Source: Collinsella sp. (GTDB taxonomy: Bacteria; Actinomycetota; Coriobacteriia; Coriobacteriales; Coriobacteriaceae). From it: DNA of 64,000 nucleotides. A program made the position numbers and the translations under genes. Under the pieces are notes generated by a model. It made no database searches, was not told where the DNA came from, and saw only the letters and a list, made by a program, of their open reading frames with translations. Of this stretch, positions 43,446 through 53,323 are shown one piece after another (position 1 is the first letter of the stretch; each line of letters begins with the position of its first letter). The stretch spans positions 1 through 64,000 of the forward strand of contig DXMF01000026.1 of the NCBI GenBank assembly GCA_019414345.1, written 5' to 3'.

Positions 43446-44699
43446 CTAGTCCGCGAGCTTTTCCACCTGGTCGAGCATCTTGTCAAGCTTGGCCTTTGCC
43501 TCGGCCTTGACCTTCTCAGCTTCTTCGTGGGCCTTGGCCTTCTGGGCGGCCTTTTCCTCGGCTTCGGGATCGACGACGACCAGATTGGACGCGTCATGCT
43601 TAACTAACTTGAGTGCATGCTCGGGGCACACCTTGACGCAGGCACCGCAGCCCAAACAATACGTGGACTCCAACGCAAAGCGGCCGCTTCCCACCAAATC
43701 GCAGGCGAACGTGGGACACACATTGACGCACTCGCCGCACGACGTGCACTTGTCAAAATCGCACTCCGGCGTGCTCACCTGCATGTTCTGGGCAAGCTCG
43801 GGGTGGTTTTGCAGCGTCGAGAGTACCAGCTGGCGCCCGTGCGTAAGCGTGCGGCGACGTTTGGCCGTCGTGGTGCCGCACATGGTGTTGAGCGTACGCT
43901 CCAACTGAGTAATCTGATGGCGATGGGCTTTGAGCTTCTGCGTCACCGAGGCCAGTGCCGCAGTCGCCGGGTTGAGTTTAGTCACGGTTAGGCCCGTGGT
44001 GCGGGCGATCTTTTCCATGTACTCCTTGCGCTCGTACTCGCGGCGCTTATGACATTTGAGGCTCTTGGGGTCGACCTCCAGGCCCATGCCCGTACCGGCC
44101 CACTCCTCGGCGGTGGCGATGGCCTCGCCCAGAATATCCTCGCCACCGGTGTTGCGGCACTTATCGCACACGCCCAACGGCAGGTACACGCTCACGTTGG
44201 GATAGTCCGCCAGCACCGAGAACCAGGTCTCGGCCGTAATATCGCCCACGCAGGCGACGACGACCTCGTTTTCGCGCGGCATGCGCTTAAGGGCGCGCGT
44301 GCAGGTGACGTAGGCGGTCTCGTGGCTCGTAGCAGCAGAGACGATGTCGTCATACAGGTTTTTGGGCGCCAAGCGCGGCGAGATGATCGCCTCGGTCGGA
44401 CAGGCAGCGGCGCACAGGCCGCACTTGCGACAGGAGTCGAGGATCTCGATGGCGTCTTCCTCGACCTCGATAGCGTTGACCGGGCACACGTCCATGCACG
44501 CGGTGCAGCCGCTCTTTTCGTTTTTGCAGGTCAGACACGGAATGGTGTTGCCACGCGGACGCTCCTTGTAGTCGGCAGGATTCCACTGCGGCGCCGACGG
44601 ATCGAGCGCATCGGTCACGCCGCCAAGCGGGTTTTTAAGAAAGTCGAAACCCTTGCTGATCTCGATAATGTCATCAAATAGATCGTGTTCCTGCGCCAT
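43446..44699 (-). CDS. 4Fe-4S ferredoxin-type protein with four cluster motifs
   Basis: A 417-aa cytoplasmic protein. Two ferredoxin motifs lie near residues 55-105 (CTACMDVCP, CRKCGLCAAACP) and two near 310-365 (CTSCGECVNVCP, CLGCGACVKVCP). Between them is a region with CTRAL, GVCDKCRNTG and a coiled coil. The C-terminus is a Lys/Glu/Ala-rich coiled coil. It probably shuttles electrons between cytoplasmic redox enzymes; the partners are unknown. GGGAGGGG precedes the ATG at 44699. Confidence 0.8.
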   Translation of the reverse strand: MAQEHDLFDDIIEISKGFDFLKNPLGGVTDALDPSAPQWNPADYKERPRGNTIPCLTCKNEKSGCTACMDVCPVNAIEVEEDAIEILDSCRKCGLCAAACPTEAIISPRLAPKNLYDDIVSAATSHETAYVTCTRALKRMPRENEVVVACVGDITAETWFSVLADYPNVSVYLPLGVCDKCRNTGGEDILGEAIATAEEWAGTGMGLEVDPKSLKCHKRREYERKEYMEKIARTTGLTVTKLNPATAALASVTQKLKAHRHQITQLERTLNTMCGTTTAKRRRTLTHGRQLVLSTLQNHPELAQNMQVSTPECDFDKCTSCGECVNVCPTFACDLVGSGRFALESTYCLGCGACVKVCPEHALKLVKHDASNLVVVDPEAEEKAAQKAKAHEEAEKVKAEAKAKLDKMLDQVEKLAD

Positions 44700-44850
44700 G
44701 CGCGGCCCCTCCCTGAGCAGTGCAAACAAGCAAGAGATAATGATACGCTATCGGCCCGTGCCTCGGGCAAATTACACGCGGAGCACCTTTGCGGCAAATA
44801 GCCTATGGCCTATCGCCGCCCCGATTGCACAAGGTCGATCAAGCGCCAAA

Positions 44851-45918
44851 CTATGCCTCGCGCATGAGCTCGACGAGCTTTTGCTTGGTCACCTTGGCCT
44901 GCTCGTTGGCCATATTGCGTTCGTTTCTAAAGGCCGCATCCGCAACGCTCATCAGGTCGGCATCGGAAATCTCGCCAAGGCCCAGCTCCTCGAGCGTCGT
45001 CGGCAGACCGACGCGCTGAGAAAACTCGAGCACCTGTTCAAGCTCGGGCGCACGCTCCAGACGAAGCTGGACCACCAGACCAAACGCCACGGCCTCGCCG
45101 TGCATGGCCTTGCACTCGGGCAGAATCGTCAGACCGTTGGCGATGGCATGCGCCAACGCCAAGCCACCGCTCTCAAAGCCAACGCCCGAAAGCAGGATGT
45201 TGCACTCGATCAGGCGCTCAACCGCCGGCGATGTACGCCCCTTTTTGAGATCGCGCTTGGCAGCGACGCCGCATTCCATAAGCGTATCGTAGCAGGCACG
45301 TGCCGCGACCAGTGCCAAGTGCCCCGGCGCGCCACCGTGCTCGTTCGCGCCGCGCGCCGCGGCGCACGAACGCGCCTCAAAGTACGTTGCCAGCGCGTCG
45401 CCCATACCGGCGACCGTCATGCGCAGTGGGGCCGCCGCGACCACGTTGGTATCGACCACGACCAGGTCCGGATTCTTCTCGAGCATCAGATAGCGATCGA
45501 ACGACCCATCCTCGTGATACAGCACCGAAATCGCGCTGCACGGACCGTCCATCGAAGCCGCCGTGGGGCATACACACAACGGCAGCTCAGCATAAAACGC
45601 AACGGCCTTTGCGATATCGAGCATCTTGCCGCCGCCAATGCCCACCACCATGTCGCAATACTCGGCCTGGGCTTCCTTGGCCATTTCGACAACGGCATCT
45701 TCCGTACACGGACCGTTGTAAATCTTAAAGAACGGCTCGCTTAGATCTTCATCCAGAAATCCATCGACGATTTGCCTGCACAGCCGATCCTCGGTGCCCT
45801 GGTCAAACAAGACATAGGCAGCGCAGCCCAACCATGACAAATACCTGCCCTGACGCGAAAGTTCGCCCGGCCCCTGAACATACCGGCCGGGACCGCCGTA
45901 AACCATAGGAAGCGCCAT
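44851..45918 (-). CDS. GldA-type iron-containing alcohol dehydrogenase, paralogue 2
   Basis: A 355-aa protein of the glycerol dehydrogenase group. NAD binding is VVGIGGGKMLDIAKAVAFYA. Metal ligands sit in GMGDALATYFEA (Asp), ALAHAIANG (His) and AMHGEAVAFG (His). Length and motifs suggest an active enzyme. It lies directly after a close paralogue on the same strand, separated by a large hairpin and a terminator. Confidence 0.85.
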   Translation of the reverse strand: MALPMVYGGPGRYVQGPGELSRQGRYLSWLGCAAYVLFDQGTEDRLCRQIVDGFLDEDLSEPFFKIYNGPCTEDAVVEMAKEAQAEYCDMVVGIGGGKMLDIAKAVAFYAELPLCVCPTAASMDGPCSAISVLYHEDGSFDRYLMLEKNPDLVVVDTNVVAAAPLRMTVAGMGDALATYFEARSCAAARGANEHGGAPGHLALVAARACYDTLMECGVAAKRDLKKGRTSPAVERLIECNILLSGVGFESGGLALAHAIANGLTILPECKAMHGEAVAFGLVVQLRLERAPELEQVLEFSQRVGLPTTLEELGLGEISDADLMSVADAAFRNERNMANEQAKVTKQKLVELMREA

Positions 45919-45949
45919 ACGAGAATCCGCCCTTCATCAAACAACGATT

Positions 45950-46012
45950 GGTGCAAAGTAACCTGACCCCTTTGCACCAACTCGGTGCGATGGGGTCAGG
46001 TTAGTTTGCACC
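45950..46012. repeat. 22-bp-arm inverted repeat of the CAAAGGG-like family
   Basis: GGTGCAAAGTAACCTGACCC (left, from 45950) pairs with GGGGTCAGGTTAGTTTGCAC (right, to 46012) with one mismatch. The loop itself contains TTTGCACC and GGTGC. It lies between the two gldA-type genes. Confidence 0.65.
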
Positions 46013-46017
46013 ATAGC

Positions 46018-46053
46018 AAAAAGGGGCAAAGCCGTCTGCTGGCTTTGCCCCTT
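46018..46053 (-). terminator. intrinsic terminator of gldA
   Basis: On the minus strand AAGGGGCAAAGCC pairs with GGCTTTGCCCCTT and is followed by TTTTT. It lies 13 bases after the gldA stop. Confidence 0.85.
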
Positions 46054-46065
46054 CCTTAGCTTGAT

Positions 46066-47166
46066 TTACTCATCCATGAGATAGTAGTGTCCCAGCGCGT
46101 CGGCACCCAGGGTGGCGTTTGCGACCATCTCGGGCGTCACCTCAAATGGCATATTGCACATGGTGTCATCGGGCGCGCAGGCGGCCTCGGCAACAATCAT
46201 GGCCTGCTCGCGCGTAAGCTCGGCAACGCCAAGTTCCTTCATCGTGACCGGCAGGCCCAGCTCAATGCAGAAGCCCAAGACTTCCTCGAGTTTCTCAGTC
46301 GGAGCATCCTCGAGTACCAGCTGAACGATGGTGCCAAAGGCGACCTTCTCGCCGTGATACATGCCGTGGCACTCGGGCAGCATCGTCAGGCCATTGTGGA
46401 TGGCATGAGCAGCAGCAAGGCCCGAGCTCTCAAAGCCAATGCCCGAAAGCAGCGTGTTGGCCTCGATGATATGCTCGACTGCAGGCGTGAGCGCACCCTT
46501 CTCCAGCGCGACCTTGGCCTTGACGCCATCGGCCATAAGCGTCTCGTAGCAGAGCTTGGCGAGCGCCAGACCGGCCATGCCGCCCTTGCCGCCAGCGCAG
46601 GTGCCACCGTCGGCATCATGCGTCGCCTGGGCCTCAAAGTAGGTTGCGAGCGCATCGCCCATACCGGAAACCGTCAGGCGCACCGGGCTCGCCGCGATAA
46701 CCGTCGTATCCATCAGGACAATGTTGGGGTTTGCCTTAAGGAAGAGATATTTATCGAACTGGCCATCGTCGGTGTAGAGCACCGAAAGTGCCGAACACGG
46801 GGCATCGGTCGAAGCAATGGTGGGGCAAATGATAACCGGGGACTCCAGGTAATAGGCGACGGCCTTCGCGGTGTCGAGGATCTTGCCGCCACCGACGCCG
46901 ACGATGATGTCGCAACCGTTGTCGCGAGCGAGCGCAACCAGGCGATCGACCTCGCCCTTGGAGCACTCGCCGTTAAAGTCCTCAAACAGCAGCTCGGCCT
47001 TAGCCTCGGCAAAACCGCCCTCGATCTTGGCACCGACGCGCTTCTTGCCCGAAGGCGTCACGATGACGAGGGCCTTAGCGCCGAGCGGCTCGACATAGGA
47101 GCCGAGCTTGGCGAGCTCGTCCGGACCCTGGATGTACTTGCTGGGGCTATTGAAAATTGCAGCCAT
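46066..47166 (-). CDS. gldA: glycerol dehydrogenase
   Basis: A 366-aa NAD-dependent dehydrogenase oxidising glycerol to dihydroxyacetone. It has IVGVGGGKILDTAKAVAYYL (NAD), STDAPCSALSVLY, GMGDALATYFEA, AAHAIHNGLTMLPECHGMYH and GEKVAFG, which carry the Asp/His/His metal ligands. It is homologous to the gene at 44851. The ribosome site is weak (GGGAT). Confidence 0.92.
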   Translation of the reverse strand: MAAIFNSPSKYIQGPDELAKLGSYVEPLGAKALVIVTPSGKKRVGAKIEGGFAEAKAELLFEDFNGECSKGEVDRLVALARDNGCDIIVGVGGGKILDTAKAVAYYLESPVIICPTIASTDAPCSALSVLYTDDGQFDKYLFLKANPNIVLMDTTVIAASPVRLTVSGMGDALATYFEAQATHDADGGTCAGGKGGMAGLALAKLCYETLMADGVKAKVALEKGALTPAVEHIIEANTLLSGIGFESSGLAAAHAIHNGLTMLPECHGMYHGEKVAFGTIVQLVLEDAPTEKLEEVLGFCIELGLPVTMKELGVAELTREQAMIVAEAACAPDDTMCNMPFEVTPEMVANATLGADALGHYYLMDE

Positions 47167-47189
47167 AACTATCCCATTCTCTAAAAGAA

Positions 47190-47227
47190 AAAAGAAAGGG
47201 GCTCCGTACAGATACGTGCGGAGCCCC
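47190..47227 (-). terminator. intrinsic terminator of the alcohol dehydrogenase gene
   Basis: GGGGCTCCG/CGGAGCCCC with a 12-base loop, followed on the minus strand by TTTCTTTTTTC. Confidence 0.88.
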
Positions 47228-47249
47228 TCGTTACGATAACAAGAGTCGA

Positions 47250-48473
47250 TTAGAAATCGATGTCGGTGTCGTAGTAGCAGGCCTTGAGAATCTTCTCGAA
47301 GTCGGCAGCCTTGGTCTCACGCGGGTTCTCGGGCGTGCAGGCGTCCTGCTCGGCGTTCGCGGCGATCTCGGGGAGCTTGGCGAGGAACTCCTCCTCGGAA
47401 ACCATCTGCGGGTTCTCGGCGTCGACCTTCACGCCACCATTCGCGTAATCCTTGATGGACTGCGGAATGTTGAGCTGGTCGTTGAGGTCGCGGATCTTCT
47501 GGACGAGCGCAGCGATAAGCTCCTCGTTGGTCTCGCCGGGAAGGTGCAGGATCTCCTTGGCCACGTAAGCGTAACGCTCGGCAGCACGGGGATCCTTGGA
47601 GTTCCACTGGATGACCTTGCCCAGGTACATAGCGTTAGCAGCACCGTGGATGATGTGGCCGTTCTCGAAGGCAGCACCGGTCTTGTGAGCCATGGAGTGA
47701 ACGATGCCGAGCAGGCCCGAGGAGAAGGCGATACCGGCGATGCACTGAGCCTCGTGCATGTGCTGACGGGCCTCGTGGTCGCCAGCATAGGACTTGGGCA
47801 GCCACTCAACAATCTCGCGGATGCCGTGCAGGGCGTTGGCATCGGTGAACATAGAGGCGAAGGTGGAAACGTAGGCCTCCATGCAGTGGGTCAGAGCGTC
47901 CATGCCGGTGTGAGCGCACAGCTTGGCGGGCATGGTGTAGGTGAGCTCGGGGTCGACGATGGCGACATCAGGGGTGATGTTGAAGTCGGCCAGCGGGTAC
48001 TTGATGCCCTTGGCGTAGTCGGTGATGACGGAGAAGGCGGTAACCTCGGTAGCGGTACCGGAGGTAGAGGAGATGGCGCAGAAGTGAGCCTTCTGACGCA
48101 GCTCAGGGAAGCTGAACGGCTGGATGATGTTATCGAAGGACTCCTCGGGATACTCGTAGAAGACCCACATGGCCTTAGCGGCATCGATGGGCGAGCCGCC
48201 GCCGATGGCGATAATCCAGTCGGGCTCGAACTCGCGCATGGCCTCGGCGCCCTTCATGACCGTCTCGATGGACGGATCGGACTCGACGCCCTCGAACAGC
48301 TTGACCTCGAAACCGCCTTCCTTAAGGTCGGCCTCAACGTCCTGCAAGAACCCGCCACGGCGCATAGAGCTGCCGCCAGAAACGATGATGGCCTTCTTGC
48401 CCTTGAGGTTCTTCACCTCGTGGCGAGCGCCCTCACCAAAGTACAGATCGCGAGGATTGGTAAAACGTCCCAT
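47250..48473 (-). CDS. iron-containing alcohol dehydrogenase
   Basis: A 407-aa group III alcohol dehydrogenase (butanol dehydrogenase-like). It shows IIAIGGGSPIDAAKAMWVFY, SSTSGTATEVTAFSVI, HTGMDALTHCMEAYVSTF, GIVHSMAHKTGAAF and HIIHGAANAMY with the iron ligands. It reoxidises NADH by reducing aldehydes in fermentation. AGGAGG lies seven bases before the chosen ATG (48473). Confidence 0.93.
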   Translation of the reverse strand: MGRFTNPRDLYFGEGARHEVKNLKGKKAIIVSGGSSMRRGGFLQDVEADLKEGGFEVKLFEGVESDPSIETVMKGAEAMREFEPDWIIAIGGGSPIDAAKAMWVFYEYPEESFDNIIQPFSFPELRQKAHFCAISSTSGTATEVTAFSVITDYAKGIKYPLADFNITPDVAIVDPELTYTMPAKLCAHTGMDALTHCMEAYVSTFASMFTDANALHGIREIVEWLPKSYAGDHEARQHMHEAQCIAGIAFSSGLLGIVHSMAHKTGAAFENGHIIHGAANAMYLGKVIQWNSKDPRAAERYAYVAKEILHLPGETNEELIAALVQKIRDLNDQLNIPQSIKDYANGGVKVDAENPQMVSEEEFLAKLPEIAANAEQDACTPENPRETKAADFEKILKACYYDTDIDF

Positions 48474-48973
48474 ACTGTGCCTCCTAAACAAGCCCCTCTT
48501 AGACTTGTGTATATAACGGAGCACCCAATTGGCTCCGTTAGGACCGTTTTGCGCGTTGCCGGCGATGACAATGCGCGATGTCTAAACGTCTCAACGCTCA
48601 GACAAACATTATTTTACCGTTCTGGTTGGTCAGTTATTCATCCAAAGTTACCAATGATGAAACGTTTTTTCTATCCCTGAAGACCCTTGTGCAGCATCCA
48701 TACCCCCAAGCTGGGCAAACGTTTTATCAAGGTTGACCACATATCCCGGGCAGGACGGTGCCCCTCCAAAATATGCACCGTTCGCCGCCGAAAATCGACC
48801 GTTTGCGGCACCGTGATACCACTCGGTCGTCCAAGGTGCCGACATTTGTACGACATCCGTCTTCGTGGTGCAAAGGTGCAAGTCCAAGTGCGACACCCCC
48901 GGTGTGCCACATGCGGGTAAACTAGAACCTTATATAGAGACATTTGAACCCTAACCGCAGCAAAGGAGGCCCC
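48474..48973. other. 500-base divergent intergenic region with an inverted repeat
   Basis: TAACGGAGC (48514-48522) and GCTCCGTTA (48532-48540) form a 9-bp dyad in the leader of the alcohol dehydrogenase gene, a possible operator. The rest holds the promoter for the plus-strand operon. No gene is supported. Confidence 0.45.
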
Positions 48974-50050
48974 ATGGCATTCGATCCCATTCAAGAGGAT
49001 TGCCATCGCCTCGTTCTTGAGGCCTTGCGCCGCGACAATATCCCGCTCACCGACGGCACCGCCGTAGAGCGTCTGATGGAACAATTCACCCGCAACCCCG
49101 CGCCGCTCATCGTGCATGATCGCGACCGCGCCGGACATCTGATTGCCAAGGTGGTCGAGGCTGTCGACTACCGCATTCCCTTTATCCCCGACGATGCCCA
49201 AGCCGAGCAGGAAGAGGCCGCTGCCGAGAACATGCTTCGCGAGGCCGCCGCGCTCGATCCGACCAACTGGGATGCCCAGCGCATGCTGACGGCCCTCACC
49301 GCCGACTCCAACGAGGAATACGTACAGTACCTGGTATCCAAGCGCGATGAAGTCGAGCATGACCTGGCGTTCAAGATCGCCTCGGCGCAGGACCCCTATG
49401 AGCGCGAGGCCGCGGGCGACCTTATGCGCCGCCCCTACCTGCGCTGGCTTGCCGCCCTTGCATCGCGCGCCCTCATTAGCGGACGCTATCGCATGTCGCT
49501 CGAAGCTGCAAACCGCAGCCTCGACTTTGCCCCCAACGATCCGGCCGGCGTCCGCCACACCGCGATGCTCGCCATGGCAAAGCTCGAATACCCCGCCGAG
49601 GAGCTCAAAAGATTTCGCTCCGCCCACTCCGTCCCCTATCTCGCCAACACGCCGCTGCGTCGTCGTCCCAAGGACGCGGAGCGCGACTTGGACCCGTGGA
49701 CGCTCATCGCACTGATGAGCGCAGCCTGGCGCGAGCTGGACTACGAGGGTGCCGAGCACTACTTGCGCATCCTTGCACGCTCGTGCCCGCACGCGGCCGA
49801 GGCACTCTACTTCCAAACCGAGTTTCCCGATGGCGTCTATGCCCGCGTCAACGTGGGTGTGGGCTCTACCGACGAGCTTGTCCTTGCGCTGTCCGAGGCG
49901 ACGCCGGTACTGCAGGAGGGCTTGGGCGCCCCCGACAACGCCAGCTTCGCCGCCTGGGTCGCCACCAACGATATCGTGCGTTCCCAGATCGACGAGCGCA
50001 TCCTGCGGGCGGCCGAGCAGGGCCTGCCGTTTAAGGGAGGAGACCTCTAA
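48974..50050 (+). CDS. helical-repeat (TPR-like) protein of unknown function
   Basis: A 358-aa soluble protein, almost all alpha-helical, with TPR/ST7-like repeats (for example the LEAANRSLDFAPNDPAGVRH block and an ELDYEGAEHYLRILARSCPH block). No signal or membrane helix is seen. AAAGGAGG lies before the ATG. Its stop overlaps the next start (TAATG), and the two encode similar-sized proteins of related architecture. Linkage to the MurT-GatD gene hints at a role in envelope assembly, which is inference only. Confidence 0.7.
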   Translation: MAFDPIQEDCHRLVLEALRRDNIPLTDGTAVERLMEQFTRNPAPLIVHDRDRAGHLIAKVVEAVDYRIPFIPDDAQAEQEEAAAENMLREAAALDPTNWDAQRMLTALTADSNEEYVQYLVSKRDEVEHDLAFKIASAQDPYEREAAGDLMRRPYLRWLAALASRALISGRYRMSLEAANRSLDFAPNDPAGVRHTAMLAMAKLEYPAEELKRFRSAHSVPYLANTPLRRRPKDAERDLDPWTLIALMSAAWRELDYEGAEHYLRILARSCPHAAEALYFQTEFPDGVYARVNVGVGSTDELVLALSEATPVLQEGLGAPDNASFAAWVATNDIVRSQIDERILRAAEQGLPFKGGDL

Positions 50051-51093
50051 TGGATCCGAGCGTCTACATCCCCGCCTACCTGGAGCGCGCCTACGTTGCG
50101 TCGCACCCCGAACTCACCGATGCAGCACGCGAACTTGTCCATAACGACGTGAGCGTTAACCCTCAAAAGTACGCGCAGACCGAGCATGCGCAGGCGCTGC
50201 TTTCCTATGCCGGCGTGCATCGTCATTTGCTCGACGAGCTCCATCGCATCGAGGACATGGGCAGCGACGAGGAGTTTGAGCAGACGCGCAACCGCCTGTT
50301 CGACGATATGCGCGATGAGCTGCTCAAGATTGTCCGCGTCGATGCACTGGCCGTCGACGCGCAGTTGCTCGCCATCATCCTGGCCGACACGCCCGTCGAT
50401 GCCTGCCTGGGCGACTTGATGAAGCTCGAGGCGAGTACGGCCGATTACCTGCAGCAAAGCGTTCCTGGGTTCGACATGGAGGCCCCGCACTACTGGGCCA
50501 ATATAGTTTTGGCCGACGGTGTCACCGCAGCAGACCTTACCGTGAGCGAGCCGGCGCTTATCGGGTGGCTCCACACGCTCGAGGCCATCTCGCAGCTGTG
50601 CATGGCGAGCGCTCGCTACCGCGCCGCCGCCAACTACGCCCGCCGTGTCCTTAAGGCAGAAGGCTATCCCACCCGGGCCGCCGGCACCGTGTTGCTTGCC
50701 CTCGCTCGTCTGGAAGACCAGGACGGCTTTTTTGCCCTGGCGCATCAGCTCGAGGAACAGATGGGGGCAGACGCACTCGAAAACTCTCCTTGGTACCTGC
50801 TCGCCCGCACGATTCTGCTGTTCAAAACAAACAAGATGCGCCCGGCGACGCGCGCGCTGCGTGAGTTCGCTAACCGTTGCGAGGGCGGCGCGTTCTTCTT
50901 GCTGAACCCCATGTACCAGACGCCGTATCTTCCCTGCCGACCCGAGCCGCGCGACCCCTGGGACCTCTCGCACCAGGCGGTTTGGGAAGCCGACGGCATT
51001 ATCTCGGACACTCCCGACTTTGCCCCCTGGGCCAACGCTTGCGAAGACGTATCGCAGCTTGCCCAGGAATTTGCGCGCCGTTACGGCTTTTAA
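50050..51093 (+). CDS. second helical-repeat protein of unknown function
   Basis: A 347-aa alpha-helical protein translationally coupled to the preceding gene. Helical pairs such as ALIGWLHTLEAISQLCMASA followed by RYRAAANYARRVLKAEGYPT recall TPR units. The C-terminus is Pro/Trp-rich (CRPEPRDPWDLSHQAVWEAD). It is probably a scaffold partner of the first protein. No enzymatic motif is visible. Confidence 0.7.
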   Translation: MDPSVYIPAYLERAYVASHPELTDAARELVHNDVSVNPQKYAQTEHAQALLSYAGVHRHLLDELHRIEDMGSDEEFEQTRNRLFDDMRDELLKIVRVDALAVDAQLLAIILADTPVDACLGDLMKLEASTADYLQQSVPGFDMEAPHYWANIVLADGVTAADLTVSEPALIGWLHTLEAISQLCMASARYRAAANYARRVLKAEGYPTRAAGTVLLALARLEDQDGFFALAHQLEEQMGADALENSPWYLLARTILLFKTNKMRPATRALREFANRCEGGAFFLLNPMYQTPYLPCRPEPRDPWDLSHQAVWEADGIISDTPDFAPWANACEDVSQLAQEFARRYGF

Positions 51094-51138
51094 CGGCGCA
51101 AACGCCACGACCATGTCATTCACGTTAGGAACGGCTTC

Positions 51139-53316
51139 ATGAACTTCCGCTCATCTCTCGCCTGTGCCTCGAGCGATATCGCCCGCTGGGGGCTGCGCTC
51201 CGTCCTTAAGCGCCAGGGCGGCGTACTCCCCGGCCGTATCGCCATGAAGATCGACCCCGAGCTGCTAAGCGACCTCGCGAGCCTGGTCGACCGCAGCGTG
51301 GTGATCACCGGCACCAACGGCAAGACCACCACCTCCAACCTCATCGCCGACGCCGTTGCTGCCAGCGGTGCTACCGTGGTGTGCAACCGTGCCGGCAACA
51401 ATATGGAGCCTGGTGTGGTGGGCGCTCTGCTCGAGGCCCGCAGTGGCCTTAAGCACACTGACAGCGGCAAGCGTGTGGGCGTTTTTGAATGCGATGAGCT
51501 CTACACCGTGCGCGTCCTGCCCAAGCTCAAGCCGACGTACTTTGTGCTGCTCAACCTGTTCCGCGACCAGCTAGACCGCTACGGCGAGATCGACCACACC
51601 CAGGAGGTCATCGCCCACGCGTTGGAGCTTTCGCCGGCAACGACGCTCATCTACAACGCCGACGATCCGCTGTGCGCCTCGATTGCCGCGCGCGTTCCCA
51701 ACGCGAGTATTGCCTTTGGCATCGACGGCGCCACCAACACAGAGTCCGACCGTATTAGCGACTCACGTTTTTGCTCACAGTGCAACGCGCCGCTGGAGTA
51801 TGACTACGTGCAATACGGCCAGCTCGGCGCCTACCATTGCCCCTCGTGCGGCTGGGCCCGCCCTGCGCTTGTCCGTCGCGTGACGGGCGTGGAGCTCGGC
51901 TGCGACGGCTACGGCTTTGACCTGGTCTTTGGATCTGCGCCCGACGCGGCCGCCGCACACATCGCCACACGCTACAACGGCCTGTACATGGTCTACAACG
52001 TTGCCGCCGCCTTCTTTGCCGCCCATGAGCTGGGCGTGGACACCGCACGCCTGCAGCCCACGCTCGATGCCTATGTGCCCGCCGGTGGTCGTATGGGGCG
52101 CTGGGATATCGCCGGCCGCACCGTCGAGGCCAACCTGGCCAAGAATCCCGTGGGCTTCGATCGACAAATCCAGTCCATCAAGACGGCAGGCGGCAGACTC
52201 TGCGCTTTCTTCCTCAACGACAACGATGCCGACGGCCACGATGTATCGTGGATCTACGACGTCGACTTTGAGCGCATCGCCGACACGCCGGGTCTTGTCG
52301 CCTTTGCCGGAGGCACGCGCGCGCACGACATGCAGGTGCGCCTCAAGTACGCCGGCATCGATGCCGCGATTATCTCGGACGTCGCGCAGGCAATTGGCGC
52401 CGTGGCAGACGAGGCCGCCGATGACACCTTCTACGCCGTCGCCAACTACACGGCCTTCCCGCCGCTGGTCAAAGAACTCGACGGACTGAAGGGCGCCACT
52501 TCCGACGCTGTTGCCGGGCGCGCCGTAACCCGTGCCGACGGCAGCGCTCTTCCTGTCGACATCGCGCCAGTCGAGCTTTCGCGCCCGCTGCGCATCGTCT
52601 ACCTGTATCCCGATGCCCTTAACCTCTACGGCGACGGCGGCAACGTTATCGCGCTCGAGCGCCGCTGCGCTTGGCGCGGCATTCCCGTGCGCGTGGACGA
52701 GGTCCACATGGGCGAGGTGCTCGACCTGACCGACGCCGACATCGTCATGATGGGCGGTGGCTCCGACCGCGATCAGCTAGCCGTGGCACACGAGCTGCTC
52801 GCCCAAAAAGACAAGGTCGCGGCCTATGTTGAGGATGGCGGCTCGCTGCTTGCCATCTGTGGCAGCTATCAGCTGCTCGGCCGTTCGTACTATATGGGCG
52901 AGGATCGCATCGAAGGTCTGGGGGTCATTGCCGCCGAAACCGTACGCGGCTCCGACCGCCTGATCGGCAGCGTAGCCGTCAAAACCGACCTGGCACCTGA
53001 GCCCTTTGTGGGATTCGAGAACCATGGCGGCCGCACGCTTTTGGACGCCGATGCCACGCCGCTCGGAACGTCCGTCGTCACGGGCACCGGCAACAACGGC
53101 GATGATGGCCTTGAGGGCCTCATCTGCAAGGGCGTCATCGGCACGTACCTGCACGGACCGGCACTGCCCAAGAACCCCGAGCTCGCCGACTGGCTGATCG
53201 CGCACGCCCTCGAGCGGCGCGACGACGCGCAAGCCACAGCCCTGCTGCCGCTCAAGCCCCTCGACGACACCTACGAGCACGCCGCCCACGACGCCGCCAT
53301 GAAGCTCCTCCCCTAA
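51139..53316 (+). CDS. murT-gatD: fused MurT-GatD lipid II isoglutaminyl synthase
   Basis: A 725-aa fusion of the two subunits that amidate the D-Glu of lipid II to D-iso-glutamine. Residues 1-460 are MurT: P-loop GTNGKTT at 58-64, ECDELYT, a four-cysteine zinc ribbon (Cys212, Cys215 and a second CPSC near 234) and the DUF1727 C-terminal part (GRMGRWDI). Residues about 490-725 are the GatD glutaminase: LYLYPDALNLYGDGGNVIAL-like start, catalytic Cys574 in LAICGSYQLLG, GFENHGGRT and His672 in GTYLHGPALPKNP. In Staphylococcus these are separate proteins. It acts at the inner face of the membrane. Confidence 0.93.
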   Translation: MNFRSSLACASSDIARWGLRSVLKRQGGVLPGRIAMKIDPELLSDLASLVDRSVVITGTNGKTTTSNLIADAVAASGATVVCNRAGNNMEPGVVGALLEARSGLKHTDSGKRVGVFECDELYTVRVLPKLKPTYFVLLNLFRDQLDRYGEIDHTQEVIAHALELSPATTLIYNADDPLCASIAARVPNASIAFGIDGATNTESDRISDSRFCSQCNAPLEYDYVQYGQLGAYHCPSCGWARPALVRRVTGVELGCDGYGFDLVFGSAPDAAAAHIATRYNGLYMVYNVAAAFFAAHELGVDTARLQPTLDAYVPAGGRMGRWDIAGRTVEANLAKNPVGFDRQIQSIKTAGGRLCAFFLNDNDADGHDVSWIYDVDFERIADTPGLVAFAGGTRAHDMQVRLKYAGIDAAIISDVAQAIGAVADEAADDTFYAVANYTAFPPLVKELDGLKGATSDAVAGRAVTRADGSALPVDIAPVELSRPLRIVYLYPDALNLYGDGGNVIALERRCAWRGIPVRVDEVHMGEVLDLTDADIVMMGGGSDRDQLAVAHELLAQKDKVAAYVEDGGSLLAICGSYQLLGRSYYMGEDRIEGLGVIAAETVRGSDRLIGSVAVKTDLAPEPFVGFENHGGRTLLDADATPLGTSVVTGTGNNGDDGLEGLICKGVIGTYLHGPALPKNPELADWLIAHALERRDDAQATALLPLKPLDDTYEHAAHDAAMKLLP

Positions 53317-53323
53317 CGCCCCA

